DNA of 64,000 nt, taken from NCBI GenBank assembly GCA_910588955.1, contig CAJURQ010000007.1, forward strand, positions 62,001 to 126,000, in the 5' to 3' direction. This document shows positions 35,074 through 47,800 of the stretch, piece after piece (positions within the stretch are counted from its first letter, which is position 1; every line of letters starts with the position of its first letter). Source of the DNA: an uncultured Lachnospiraceae bacterium. Lineage in GTDB: Bacteria > Bacillota > Clostridia > Lachnospirales > Lachnospiraceae. The notes beneath the pieces were generated by a model that worked only from the letters and a program-made list of their open reading frames with translations, did no database searches and had not been told where the DNA came from. The position numbers and the translations under genes were made by a program.

Positions 35074-36570
35074 ATGGTAGAAATGATTACAAATGTGAAC
35101 AGCGCCGTCAACGGTTTCGTCTGGGGTATCCCCATGCTGGTGCTGCTCGTAGGTACGGGCATCCTGATGACTGTCCTTACCAAGTTTTTCCAGCTGTCCC
35201 GGATTGGGCACTGGTTTAAAAATACCATCGGCGGTATTTTTCACGACAAACATATCACGAAACACACGGACAAGGAAGACCAGTCCATTTCACAGTTCCA
35301 GTCGTTATGTACGGCTCTCGCCGCTACAATCGGCACGGGTAATATCGTCGGCGTGGCAAGCGCGCTGATTTCCGGCGGTCCGGGCGCTATCTTTTGGATG
35401 TGGATTGTGGCGTTCTTCGGCATGATGACCAACTATTCCGAAAATGTGCTGGGTATCTACTACCGCCGCAAAAATGAACGGAACGAGTGGTCGGGCGGTG
35501 CGATGTACTACTTAAAGGACGGGCTGGGCTCTTACAAAGGCTTTAAGCAGATCGGCGCGGTGCTCGCTGTCCTGTTCTCCATTTTCTGTGTGCTGGCGTC
35601 CTTCGGTATCGGCAATATGAGCCAGATCAACTCCATCTCCGGCAACATGAAGTCCGCTTTCGGCGTTCCTACTTATGTGACGGGTATTGCGCTCTTGATC
35701 CTTGCGGCTCTCGTTATCGTGGGCGGACTGAAGCGCATCGCATCGGTTACCGAGAAGCTGGTGCCTTTCATGGCTATCATCTACGTGGTAGGCGCTGTGG
35801 CTCTCTTCGTTATGAATATCGATCAGTGCGGCGCGGTTTTCTCCGCTATTTTCAAAGGCGCCTTCGGTCTTCGCGCGGTGGGCGGCGGCATCGTCGGCAG
35901 CGGCGTGAAAATGGCGCTCACATGGGGTATGAAGCGCGGCGTGTTCTCCAACGAGGCTGGACTTGGTTCCTCCGTTATGGTGCACTCCAGCTCCAACGTA
36001 AAAGAGCCTGTCCGTCAGGGTATGTGGGGTATCTTTGAAGTGTTCACGGACACCATGATCGTCTGCACACTGACCGCCTTCGCAGTACTCTCCTCCGGGC
36101 TGGTTGATCTGGAAACGGGCGCAGTGTTGAGCTCCTCCGAGGGTTCCGCCCTCGTAGGCGAAGCTTTCGCTACCAAATTCGGCAGTCTTGGACCCATGTT
36201 TATCGCAATCGCAATCCTGCTGTTTGCCTTCTCCACGGTGCTCGGCTGGAGTCACTACGGCTCTAAGGCATGGGAGTATCTCTTTGGCACAAAGTCCATG
36301 ATCGCATACAAGATTGTGTTTGTCCTGATGATCTATGTTGGCGCGACAATGAATCTGGGGCTTGCTTGGGATCTCTCCGACACCTTTAACGGTCTGATGG
36401 CAATCCCGAACCTGATCGGCGTGATCAGCCTGTCGCCTATCGTTATGAAGATTACGAGAAACTATGTTGCGCGGGTGCTGAAAGAAGAGGATGTAAAGCC
36501 GATGCTCTCCGCATTCCCGGATATTGAGGAGACGCATGCGGAGGAGTTGAAGGAAATGTATTGCAAGTAA
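35074..36570 (+). CDS. Sodium:alanine (AGCS) symporter
   Basis: A 498-residue polytopic membrane protein of the alanine-or-glycine:cation symporter family. Family landmarks: SLCTALAATIGTGNIVGVA, GGPGAIFWMW, NERNEWSGGAMYYL and GMKRGVFSNEAGLGS. It imports alanine or glycine with sodium. GAGGAGG lies upstream of the start. It is followed by an inverted-repeat element instead of an obvious terminator. Confidence 0.96.
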   Translation: MVEMITNVNSAVNGFVWGIPMLVLLVGTGILMTVLTKFFQLSRIGHWFKNTIGGIFHDKHITKHTDKEDQSISQFQSLCTALAATIGTGNIVGVASALISGGPGAIFWMWIVAFFGMMTNYSENVLGIYYRRKNERNEWSGGAMYYLKDGLGSYKGFKQIGAVLAVLFSIFCVLASFGIGNMSQINSISGNMKSAFGVPTYVTGIALLILAALVIVGGLKRIASVTEKLVPFMAIIYVVGAVALFVMNIDQCGAVFSAIFKGAFGLRAVGGGIVGSGVKMALTWGMKRGVFSNEAGLGSSVMVHSSSNVKEPVRQGMWGIFEVFTDTMIVCTLTAFAVLSSGLVDLETGAVLSSSEGSALVGEAFATKFGSLGPMFIAIAILLFAFSTVLGWSHYGSKAWEYLFGTKSMIAYKIVFVLMIYVGATMNLGLAWDLSDTFNGLMAIPNLIGVISLSPIVMKITRNYVARVLKEEDVKPMLSAFPDIEETHAEELKEMYCK

Positions 36571-36591
36571 TATAAGATAGATTATATAGTA

Positions 36592-36709
36592 AGAGACAGA
36601 ATCAGCAGGCATCCGCTGTTCCTACGCAAACTCGCGCCCACCTTGCTGCACAAGCTCGGCGCTCAGACAGTGCTTCGGAACTGCCGGATTGCCTGCTGAT
36701 TCTGTCTCT
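36592..36709. repeat. MITE-like inverted-repeat element (copy E)
   Basis: A 118-bp element with perfect 20-bp terminal arms, 36592-36611 (AGAGACAGAATC...) and 36690-36709, and further inward pairing of CATCCG with CGGAT. The interior carries Gly/Cys-neutral GC-rich sequence with no coding signal. Length and perfect arms recall a miniature inverted-repeat transposable element; it could alternatively terminate the symporter gene. No target-site duplication is clear beyond a possible TA. Confidence 0.65.
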
Positions 36710-36738
36710 ATGATATTGTATCGTTTAGCATATATATC

Positions 36739-36778
36739 AAAAATCCCCGACAGGCTTACCACCATGTCAGGGATTTTT
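36739..36778 (-). terminator. Terminator after fba (potentially bidirectional)
   Basis: Minus strand: AAAAATCCCTGACA, a 12-base loop, TGTCGGGGATTTTT; the A/T tails on both sides make it usable in either direction. It lies 43 bp after the fba stop. Confidence 0.85.
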
Positions 36779-36821
36779 ATGCTTAATTCATAAGAATACG
36801 TCCGCATCCTGTTAGTACGGT

Positions 36822-37790
36822 TTACGCCTTGCCATCGGAACCGAGCACATTTTTAATCTTGTGCGCTACCATATCCTTCACAGCCTGTCTTGCGGGCTTG
36901 AGGTACTGTCTGGGATCGAAGTGATCGGGATGCTCCGCGAAGTACTTGCGGATGTTACCGGTCATAGCCAGACGGATATCGGAGTCGATATTGATCTTAC
37001 ATACAGCAAGCTCTGCTGCCTTACGAAGCTGCTCCTCCGGGATACCTACTGCGTCGGGCATGTTGCCGCCGTACTGGTTCACCATCTTTACGAACTCCTG
37101 CGGAACGGAAGAAGAACCGTGAAGTACGATCGGGAAACCGGGCAGTCTCTTGATGCACTCCTCGAGCACGTCGAAACGAAGCGGAGGGGGAACAAGAATG
37201 CCTTCTGCATTTCTGGTGCACTGTGCAGCCGTGAACTTGTATGCGCCGTGGGAAGTACCGATTGCGATAGCGAGGGAGTCACAGCCTGTCTTCTCTACGA
37301 ACTCCTCAACTTCCTCGGGACGGGTGTAGGACTCTTTACCGGACTCTACAACAACCTCATCCTCAACGCCGGCAAGTGTGCCGAGCTCAGCCTCAACCAC
37401 TACGCCCTTGTCATGCGCGTACTCAACTACCTGCTTGGTCAGCGCGATATTGTCCTCGAAAGACTTGGAAGATGCATCGATCATAACGGAAGTGAAACCG
37501 CCGTCGATACAGGACTTACAAAGCTCGAAGGTGTCGCCGTGATCCAGATGAAGCGCGATCGGGATCTCCGGATTCTCCGCTACAGCCGCCTCAACCAGCT
37601 TCACCAGATAGGTGTGGTTCGCATATGCGCGGGCACCTTTGGAAACCTGCAGGATAACGGGGCTCTTCAACTCGCCAGCCGCCTCGGTAATACCCTGAAC
37701 GATCTCCATGTTGTTTACATTGAAGGCACCGACTGCATAGCCGCCGTTATAAGCCTTCTCGAACATTTCCTTGGTAGTTACTAATGCCAT
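36822..37790 (-). CDS. fba: Fructose-bisphosphate aldolase, class II
   Basis: A 322-residue zinc-dependent aldolase that splits fructose 1,6-bisphosphate into two triose phosphates in glycolysis. Metal and substrate motifs are present: IALHLDHGDTFE with the zinc His, VVVEAELGTLAG, IAIGTSHGAYKF, PIVLHGSSSVP and KINIDSDIR. Length is typical of the Clostridia-type class IIA/B enzyme. It forms its own unit with a terminator downstream. Confidence 0.97.
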   Translation of the reverse strand: MALVTTKEMFEKAYNGGYAVGAFNVNNMEIVQGITEAAGELKSPVILQVSKGARAYANHTYLVKLVEAAVAENPEIPIALHLDHGDTFELCKSCIDGGFTSVMIDASSKSFEDNIALTKQVVEYAHDKGVVVEAELGTLAGVEDEVVVESGKESYTRPEEVEEFVEKTGCDSLAIAIGTSHGAYKFTAAQCTRNAEGILVPPPLRFDVLEECIKRLPGFPIVLHGSSSVPQEFVKMVNQYGGNMPDAVGIPEEQLRKAAELAVCKINIDSDIRLAMTGNIRKYFAEHPDHFDPRQYLKPARQAVKDMVAHKIKNVLGSDGKA

Positions 37791-37892
37791 ACTATTTTCT
37801 TCCTTTCTATTAAAATTTTTTATTACTTTCCATCATCTGGAATCCAACTTTATTTTAACAGCCAGTCCCCAGAAAGTCAACAACTCTGACAG

Positions 37893-38792
37893 TTACTCCT
37901 CATCCTCCGGCACCCGGATCTCAAGCGCCTGATGCCAGCTCTCGATCGTCACCGCGCGGTGCTCCCCGCCGAACTCCCCGTCAAGCGTCCACGCCACCGG
38001 GTCTTCCGACTCGACTTTCAGCTTCTCGGTGGTAAAGGTGTAAATATACTCCGACTTCACTCGCTTATCCACGAGCGCGCGGATGATATTGTTGAGATCC
38101 AGCGGGTTTGTAGGCTTGCGAATCAGCGTCACCTCAAAGAGCCCGTCGTCCAGCGCCACATTCTTCCCCGTAATACCGCGGAATCCTCCCACGGAATGGG
38201 AATTGGTCACCATGCCATATAGAAACTCTCCCTCAATCACCTCCTCGTTGCAGGTGATTTTTAAGGGATAGGAGCGTACGGCGGGAAGGCGCTTGACGCC
38301 CTCTATGAGATAAGCCGCATGTCCCAGCACGTTCTTTGTATCTTGGGGCGTCCCGTAGGACACGTCGGTAAAAATGCCGAACGCTGCCACATAGATAAAT
38401 ATATTGTAATTAAACTTTCCCACGTCACAGGCAAAGGTTCTGCCGTTCACCACCACATCCGCAGCCTGCAGCATGTTTTTGGGAATTTTGAGGCTGTTGG
38501 CGAAATCGTTGGTGCTGCCCGCCGGCACATAGCCTATGGCAAGTCTCTCCTCCGACTTCATCATGCCCGTCACGACTTCGTCGAGGGTGCCGTCCCCGCC
38601 GCTGCACACAACCATATCGTAGCCGGGGCGTCTTTCCTGCACTGCCTTGACCGCGTCTCCCGCCGCCTGCGTCGGGTAAGCCGTCACCTCATACCCCGCC
38701 TTTACAAACGTATCGATGATATCCAGCAGATTACTCCTGATCTGCGCCTTTCCCGCTCTGGGATTATAGACAAATAGCATCTGTTTCGCCAT
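37893..38792 (-). CDS. Diacylglycerol/lipid kinase (YegS/DgkB family)
   Basis: A 299-residue soluble lipid kinase. The N-terminal nucleotide-binding domain shows NPRAGKAQ, the catalytic motif CSGGDGTLDEVV and PAGSTNDFANSL, the hallmarks of the DagK catalytic fold. In Bacillota DgkB recycles diacylglycerol from lipoteichoic-acid synthesis into phosphatidic acid. Its start lies 10 bp after the stop of the giant surface-protein gene, so it may be transcribed from it. Confidence 0.93.
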   Translation of the reverse strand: MAKQMLFVYNPRAGKAQIRSNLLDIIDTFVKAGYEVTAYPTQAAGDAVKAVQERRPGYDMVVCSGGDGTLDEVVTGMMKSEERLAIGYVPAGSTNDFANSLKIPKNMLQAADVVVNGRTFACDVGKFNYNIFIYVAAFGIFTDVSYGTPQDTKNVLGHAAYLIEGVKRLPAVRSYPLKITCNEEVIEGEFLYGMVTNSHSVGGFRGITGKNVALDDGLFEVTLIRKPTNPLDLNNIIRALVDKRVKSEYIYTFTTEKLKVESEDPVAWTLDGEFGGEHRAVTIESWHQALEIRVPEDEE

Positions 38793-38802
38793 AGATTCCC
38801 TC

Positions 38803-41800
38803 CTAATTGCTCAAATTTCTCCACCACCACAAAAAACCTTTTGCTCCAATGGTATAGGTAATCTTTTTAGTGCCCCCATATTCACCAGTCCCCTTAATAA
38901 TTACTGTAGCTTTACCCTTCTTAATATTATTCTTATAGGACGACTCGTCAATTATATAAGTGACATCGTTAAGAACCTCTTTGCCGGACATAAATTTTAT
39001 GTCGCTGTCAGATAGTGTTACACTTTTACCCGTATATGTTTTAGGTTCAACAGAAGCTTTCACCTTACCGATATTTTTTGATACAACCCTATATTCTCCA
39101 GTCACCGTTCCCTTGTATTTATCTTTACCCGTCACGGTGACAACTATGGTCGTATTAGCCGGAACAATATCATTGTCAGCAACAACATTACCACTTTCCT
39201 TATAAGTATAAACTACCGCCCTTTCATAATCCTTTCCTGCCGATAGCTTTTGACCGTCAGTATCCACAACTGTTACCGATGATTTCCATGCGTTTTTCTT
39301 AGTGGAATAAACTTTATCAGGCGCTGTTACCCGAACGCTGCCGTCACTTATAACCCGTTGTGCGATGGCAAATGTCATTGTCTTATCAATACCCTTGAAA
39401 TTCCCCTTTCCTTTTACGGTAATCAAAGGTACCTTTCTTCCTCCTGTCCCATCATTAATATTGGTATTATTTGACCAGCTCACGGTATAATCAGTTCCCA
39501 TAGTCAATAATGTGCCCTTAAATGTGACAATTGGCTGCGGCTTTGCCCCGGCTTTTGAATAATAAATGACATTTCCATCTGTTGCTATTTTAAACTGATC
39601 CGATGTATCTTTTGAGATATCAAACGGAGCGATTGTGTATGTTTTTGTCACAGTTCCCGTATATACGTTGATACCTCTAAGAATAACTTTTGCTTTTCCT
39701 GCCTTAATATTATTTTGATACTCAATAGTATATCCGTACTCAAGCTGCTGTTTCGAACTGAGATTCTCATACTCCGATTTTAGTATTCCCCTTATCTCCG
39801 TACCATTATATTTCAGCTTAAGCTCATCTTGTGTCTTATCCTCTCCGTCATAAGTAAACGTGCCTGTCAAATTTTCTAGTTTAGCCTTACTAAGCGCCAC
39901 CCCGGTAATAGTATAGTTCTTCTTTACGATTCCGGTATACTTATTAACTCCAGTATATATGACAGTAACCTTTCCGGGATTAACGTTATCTGTATATTCC
40001 CAAATATAGTCATAGTCTCGCTTACTGTCGTCTTCAGAAAGTTCTTCATATTCTGATGCTTTGATCCCCGTAAGCAGATTTCCATTATATGTAAATACTA
40101 CATTCTGGGTCACTGCGTTTCCATATGCATACGGTAAAGATGATACAAATCCTGTCATTTTTGCCTTGCCAAGTGCTGTTCCAGTAATCTTAAATGTCAC
40201 CGTTTTCGACCCGACATAAGTTTCCCCATCTCCGATAATAGTCACAGTAACTGTTCCAATATCCGTATGGTTATCAGAATAAGTTATAGTATATTCTTTT
40301 CCGGCTGTCAAAATGGTCTTTCCGTCCTTCACAACCAGTTCATCTGCTGTCAGCTCTACCGGCAAACCAGTATATATCTTATTCTTGATCTTCCCAACCG
40401 ATAATTTTCTTACAAGTTTCTGTGTGCTGCCCGCAATCACAAAAGACATCTTCCTGTCCCCTGTATAGTTTCCTTTTCCAGAAATCTTAACATAGTATGT
40501 CCCGGATTCCTTTGGCTCAGCAATCACCGTACATGACTCATCAGAATAGCAAGTAACTGTATAGTCCGTCTTATTAACAAGTTTTTTCTTTTCCCATGTC
40601 AAAGTCAAAGCAGGATTCTGCTTCTTGTTTGTTGGCAAAACTGGTGGGATTTCTGCAGTCGTTACATCCTCGTCCATTATATCTTTAGGAATAATTTTAA
40701 AATATACATACTCTCTGCTAGAATAATTCCCCTTACCTGTCACAATAACAGCCGGAGCTTTCTTCGCATCAAAACCTTCTTCTCCTTCTGAAATGGTATA
40801 AGCCTTTGTGTTATTCTTATATGAAATTGTGTAATCTGTTTTCAGTTTAAGTCTTCTTGATCCGTCATAGACTCTGAACTCAGGCTTTATTGCTTTTCTG
40901 CTATACGCATATCCATTTTTATCAATGCCCGCAATCCAAATGCCGTCGGGTATGACTCCATCTTCCGGAACATCTTCCGCAAGAACTCCATTCCCGTCAT
41001 CTATTCCTGCCGGAACTATGTTCAGCTTATACATAGCCTCAACTTCACCGTCTGCCGCCGTTTTCACAGATACAACAATATAATGTGATTTGCCATCCGT
41101 AATAGTCTTGGCCGTCACCATCCCCTCTTCTGAAATAGATGCATATATCTGGTCACTATCCCGGATAGACCATATGCAGTTATTCAGTTCTTCGCCAGTA
41201 TCCTTATACTTTGCAGTAAGCTTGAGGCTCTCATTATCTTTAATTTCATTATTTTTATTTCCTTCAATTACAACATTCCACGCTTTCGCTTCCTGTGTAT
41301 ATACATTAGCCACTGCTTCAGCTCCGGAATAGCTCAATATTCTTTCATCCGTTATAATGGAGTACTCGCTGTCTGGCAATGCCACATAATTCTCATATAC
41401 CAGATAATATGTCCTTGCAAGTATTTCCCCAGCATCCGACACTTCCGAAGTATCATATACCAATATATAAGGGATCCTCTTCCCATTTCCATCTTTAAGA
41501 ACTAATGCCTTTACGGTTTCCGGTCGCATATATTTACTAAAAGTAACCTCTGCAAAACTGTCTCCAATTACACAAGACTCTATTACAGGCGACACCATAG
41601 AAACAAGAGACGCATTAACATCTGTCTGTGGCGGAGCAACCTCAAGCCATTTACTTTCCTGAGACTCATATCCATCCTTTTCAAAAGTAACCTGCCATAA
41701 CCCCTCCGGAACATCCCACGCATAAAAGCCAACAGCATCTGTTATTAGCGGATTAGTCTGATCCCATTCATCCGCGTTCCACAAAATCCTCTCACCGGTA

Positions 41801-44800
41801 TCAGCATCCTTGTAATAGGCTGTTACAGTGGCACCCGGCAATGGATTTGTGGGTACTGCTTCATATACAGTTCCACTGGGATCTACTTTCCACCGCCAGC
41901 TCGCACTTACCCCTGATCCCCCTTCAAGTATACCTGCCATTCTTGCATCCCAGAAAAACGAAGACGCAGTAGTAATGGCTCCAAAAAGCAATCCAAAAAC
42001 AACGGCAGATGGTCCTGTAAATCCCATAACTGCAACTGAAATTATTGTTGATAAAGCCAAAAAATTTTGACGATCTTTTTTTAGTTCTTCTGCTTTTTTC
42101 AAAGCCTCCTGTTTTTCTTCCGGTGACAAATCCGAAGCCGAGATTTTGTCACGAAGTTCTTCATCATCTTCATTAATTTCCAACATATCAAGGATAGTGC
42201 CTGTCACATGCTTAGCTGTACCTAATTTATCTAGTACATCGCTAATTGCTACACTATTTGAAGGAGTCTCCAATGCACTGATCGCATATTTGATCATTTT
42301 ATTACTCGATATGTCATGAATTATCGTAACATATGTCTTAGGATTAGTATAATCAAGATTTAATACATATTTTTTCCCATCCTCTTCAAACAAATATGCG
42401 TAAAATCCCTCATAGCTTTTCAATATTCCAGACAAATCCGCCCCATATTCAGAATCTGTTGTCGTTATTACCAATTTTATCTCTTCACTAACTAATTCGC
42501 CTACATCACCTCCAAATTTAACCGTAGTTGTGGTTGTATTTCCTTCTGTGGTAGTTGAAGATGTACTTCCAATAACCTTATCACTTAATGCAGGATTAAT
42601 AATTTCATTGACAAAATCATAATTTGAATCTATTGGAACCTGCTTTTTCTTTCGAGAGTATTCCACCGTTATCGTTCCCGGAACATAATTCCTATTCTGC
42701 GGATCAAAACCTCCACTTGTAAGGAACCTGTTGGTCTTCTCATCATATTCCGCCTTGAGATATTTCTTCACATTATTACGATCACTTACGACATACACTT
42801 CCTCAACATTTTCTGTATTATCAAATTCCACTTCAAAAGTCATTGACTTAGAAGGTACAAACGTAATAATCGGATTCTTATTATTAATATCCAGCAAATC
42901 ATATGTTTTCCCATTGTACTGCATAACAAATTTACTGATTGCCGGATAATCAGCATTGTATGTTACATCTGCAGACGCCGTCAAAACATTTCCACTGCTG
43001 TCAACACATCTGGCGGTAACCGTATGTGTAGCATACTTCTTGTCCGTCGGGACATTTATATCCGCGGAATATTTTCCTGCCCTTGAAGCATGCACAGAAG
43101 AAACAACTTCATCACCGATTGATATACTTACCTCTGCCTGTGAAGGCGCAATACCTGAAAGCTGTACACTTCCTGAATTCGTTGTTTTATCCATATTTAA
43201 AGTAAGCACTGGCAACATTGCATCTATGATTCCCACAATATCCTGATGCTCTTCGCCATTAACAGAATAGGATATACTTGCATAGCTTTTTACATGTACC
43301 TGATTTTCAGGTTTCAATGAGAAATGAATCTTACCGCTTTGATCAGATATGTGGAAACGCAAAGTATTATCCGCATTTTCAAAATCTGTGATTATCACCC
43401 CGTCCTTACGCAACGATTTATTAACCAATTCCGCATCGTCAGGAACATGGATGGAAACAATCATATCGGACATTTCCACATAACTGTCTTCCTTCATACG
43501 ATAATCCAGAGTAAAATCTATCGTTCCGCTAGCAGACAACTTTAAAACATCCAGATAATAGGATGACTTACCATAATCCAACCCTGCAGACTCCATATCA
43601 TAAGGAAAATCCTGTGTAAAATTCGTAGAAATCCCATTATCCATTGCAAAAATTGCCGCGTAGGAGTACATCGGACAATATATCGTAAGTTTCCCACAAT
43701 TAGAAAAAGCAGAGCTTGAGATATAGGAAACCGATTCTGTCATTGATACAGATTTCAAATTCGCACAGCCAGAAAATGCATAATTCCCAACCTCTTTCAG
43801 CTTTTCAGGGAATATAAAATTAATTATTCCTGTACAGTTCTCAAACGCATTCGCTGATATCGTTGTCAAGCTCCCCGGCAGGTTTACTGTCACAAGATTG
43901 CTACAGTCCCTGAACGCGTACTGCGGAAGCTCCTCTACTCCCTCCGGTACGGTAATCGTCCTTACCTTTGTCCCCTTAAGGAGTTCTCCGCTCAGTCCCG
44001 CCTCACTCCATGACAAAGGGTAATTCACCTTCGTCAGATTGCTGCAGTTCTTGAATACACCTGCTCCCATGCTGCTCACGCTGTCCGGAAGTTCTACCTC
44101 CGTCAGTCCCGTGCACCCCATGAATGCATTCTCTTCTATGCACTTTAATCCTTTCGGAAGGTTCACCCCTCTCAGTCCTGTGCACCCGTTAAACGCATTC
44201 CTTCCTATCCGCTCAGCGCCTTCCGGCACCGTTATCTCCTTAAGCCCCGTGCAGCCATTAAATACGCCGACACTGATCCCGGTAAGCGTCGCGGGAAGGC
44301 TGACCCGCTCAAGGCTGTCGCTGTCCCTGAACGCATACTGCGGAATCACCGCCACCCCTTCCGGCACCGTGATTTCCTTTACCTTTGTTCCCCTGAGGAG
44401 TTCACCGTTAAGCCCCGCTTCGCTCCATGACCGCGGATAGTTCATCTCCATGAGATTGCTGCAGTTTTTGAATACACCCGCTCCCATACTGCTCACGCTG
44501 TCCGGAAGTTCCACCTTCGTCAGCCCCGTACAGCCCATAAATGCATTGTCTTCTATGCTTTTTAGCCCTTCCGGAAGGCTCACTACGGACAGTCCCGTGC
44601 AGCCCGTAAACGCACCTCTTCCTATCTCCGCTGTTCCTTCTGGTACGCTTATCCCCGCAAGACCTGTACAGCCATTAAACGCATGGCTGCCTATTCCCAT
44701 GAGCGTCGAAGGAAAGCTTACTGCTTCAAGACCGCTGCAGTCCCTGAACGCATTCCCCGGAATCTCCTTTACCCCTTCTGGCACCGCGATTGTTTTTACC

Positions 44801-47800
44801 TTTGTTCCACTGAGGAATCCACCGCTCACTCCCGCCTCACTCCATGACAAAGGGTAGTTCACCGTTGTCAGGTTGCTGCAGTTCTTGAATACACCCGCTC
44901 CCATACTGTTTACGCTGTCCGGAAGTTCCACCTCTGTAAGACTTGTACAACCCATGAATGCATTATTCCCGACCGTACGTAAACCATATGGCATTGTCAC
45001 TTCCGCCAACCCTGTGCAACCAGAAAACGCACTCGCACCTATGCTGGTTATCCCCGATGCAAGCACTACTTTTGTGATGCCTGTTTTCCCCTTAAAGCAG
45101 TTCCCCGCTATGCTTTTTACCGTGCTCCCTTTTATTGTCCTTGGGATCACCACTATCGTGTCGCTCCCCACATATCCCGTGATGTTGACATTCAGGCTGT
45201 CTATTGCACTGGTTGTAAAATCAGCCTCATCCGTATATCCGTCTACAGTCTTTACAGCATGGTTATCAGCAAGCTCATTGGCATCAGCCTCTACTATATA
45301 AATCACAGACGGATTGTCAAACTTATACTGCATATGGTAGTAAATAACCTTAATCTTATGTCCCACTACCGCTTCAAAGGAATACTCGCCGTCCACATCC
45401 GACACATAGGTTCCAGCATCTTTTCCTGTAACCATATCAAACACACTTATGGTGACATCCTTTATCCCGCTCCCAGTTCCCTTAACACATACCTTTCCCC
45501 GTACAGTCGAAAGCGTCTCAGCATCGAATGCATCCGTTGAAAACTCTATGTTATTGGCATTCGCATAAGTTTCTGCATAAGAGCCTGCCTCTCCATGTAT
45601 CACAAGGCTCCCGCAGTTTTTAAACGCTCCGCTCCCTATTGACGTAACCTCGGGATTTATCCATATCTTCTCCATGTTCCCGCATCCCGAGAAAGCATCG
45701 GCGCCTATGCCTGTGCAATTCTTAAGTACTGCTTCTTTCAGACTCTGGCAATTTAAAAATGCATTGTTACCAATACTTACCACGGATTCCAATGTCGCTA
45801 TACGTTCAAGCTCTGTACAACCGCTAAAAGCATATGCCGGTATCACCGTCAGGCTCCCCGGCAGGTTCACTGTCACAAGATTGCTACAGTCCCTGAACGC
45901 GTACTGCGGAAGCTCCTCTACTCCCTCCGGTACGGTAATCGTCCTTACCTTTGTCCCCTTAAGGAGTTCTCCGCTCAGTCCCGCCTCACTCCATGACAAA
46001 GGGTAATTCACCTTCGTCAGATTGCTGCAGTTCTTGAATACACCTGCTCCCATGCTGCTCACGCTGTCCGGAAGTTCTACCTCCGTCAGTCCCGTGCACC
46101 CCATGAATGCATTCTCTTCTATGCACTTTAATCCTTTCGGAAGGTTCACCCCTCTCAGTCCTGTGCACCCGTTAAACGCATTCCTTCCTATCCGCTCAGC
46201 GCCTTCCGGCACCGTTATCTCCTTAAGCCCCGTGCAGCCATTAAATACGCCGACACTGATCCCGGTAAGCGTCGCGGGAAGGCTGACCCGCTCAAGGCTG
46301 TCGCTGTCCCTGAACGCATACTGCGGAATCACCGCCACCCCTTCCGGCACCGTGATTTCCTTTACCTTTGTTCCCCTGAGGAGTTCACCGTTAAGCCCCG
46401 CTTCGCTCCATGACCGCGGATAGTTCATCTCCATGAGATTGCTGCAGTTTTTGAATACACCCGCTCCCATACTGCTCACGCTGTCCGGAAGTTCCACCTT
46501 CGTCAGCCCCGTACAGCCCATAAATGCATTGTCTTCTATGCTTTTTAGCCCTTCCGGAAGGCTCACTACGGACAGTCCCGTGCAGCCCGTAAACGCACCT
46601 CTTCCTATCTCCGCTGTTCCTTCTGGTACGCTTATCCCCGCAAGACCTGTACAGCCATTAAACGCATGGCTGCCTATTCCCATGAGCGTCGAAGGAAAGC
46701 TTACTGCTTCAAGACCGCTGCAGTCCCTGAACGCATTCCCCGGAATCTCCTTTACCCCTTCTGGCACCGCGATTGTTTTTACCTTTGTTCCACTGAGGAA
46801 TCCACCGCTCACTCCCGCCTCACTCCATGACAAAGGGTAGTTCACCGTTGTCAGGTTGCTGCAGTTCTTGAATACACCCGCTCCCATACTGTTTACGCTG
46901 TCCGGAAGTTCCACCTCTGTAAGACTTGTACAACCCATGAATGCATTATTCCCGACCGTACGTAAACCATATGGCATTGTCACTTCCGCCAACCCTGTGC
47001 AACCAGAAAACGCACTCGCACCTATGCTGGTTATCCCCGATGCAAGCACTACTTTTGTGATGCCTGTTTTCCCCTTAAAGCAGTTCCCCGCTATGCTTTT
47101 TACCGTGCTCCCTTTTATTGTCCTTGGGATCACCACTATCGTGTCGCTCCCCACATATCCCGTGATGTTGACATTCAGGCTGTCTATTGCACTGGTTGTA
47201 AAATCAGCCTCATCCGTATATCCGTCTACAGTCTTTACAGCATGGTTATCAGCAAGCTCATTGGCATCAGCCTCTACTATATAAATCACAGACGGATTGT
47301 CAAACTTATACTGCATATGGTAGTAAATAACCTTAATCTTATGTCCCACTACCGCTTCAAAGGAATACTCGCCGTCCACATCCGACACATAGGTTCCAGC
47401 ATCTTTTCCTGTAACCATATCAAACACACTTATGGTGACATCCTTTATCCCGCTCCCAGTTCCCTTAACACATACCTTTCCCCGTACAGTCGAAAGCGTC
47501 TCAGCATCGAATGCATCCGTTGAAAACTCTATGTTATTGGCATTCGCATAAGTTTCTGCATAAGAGCCTGCCTCTCCATGTATCACAAGGCTCCCGCAGT
47601 TTTTAAACGCTCCGCTCCCTATTGACGTAACCTCGGGATTTATCCATATCTTCTCCATGTTCCCGCATCCCGAGAAAGCATCGGCGCCTATGCCTGTACA
47701 ATTCTTAAGTACTGCTTCTTTTAGACTCTGGCAATTTAAAAACGCATTGTTACCAATACTTACCACGGACTCCAATGTCGCTATACGTTCAAGCTCTGTA

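Noticed and set aside
36622..36807. 61-residue minus-strand reading frame
   Set aside because: It spans the inverted-repeat element and the fba terminator and has no ribosome-binding site.
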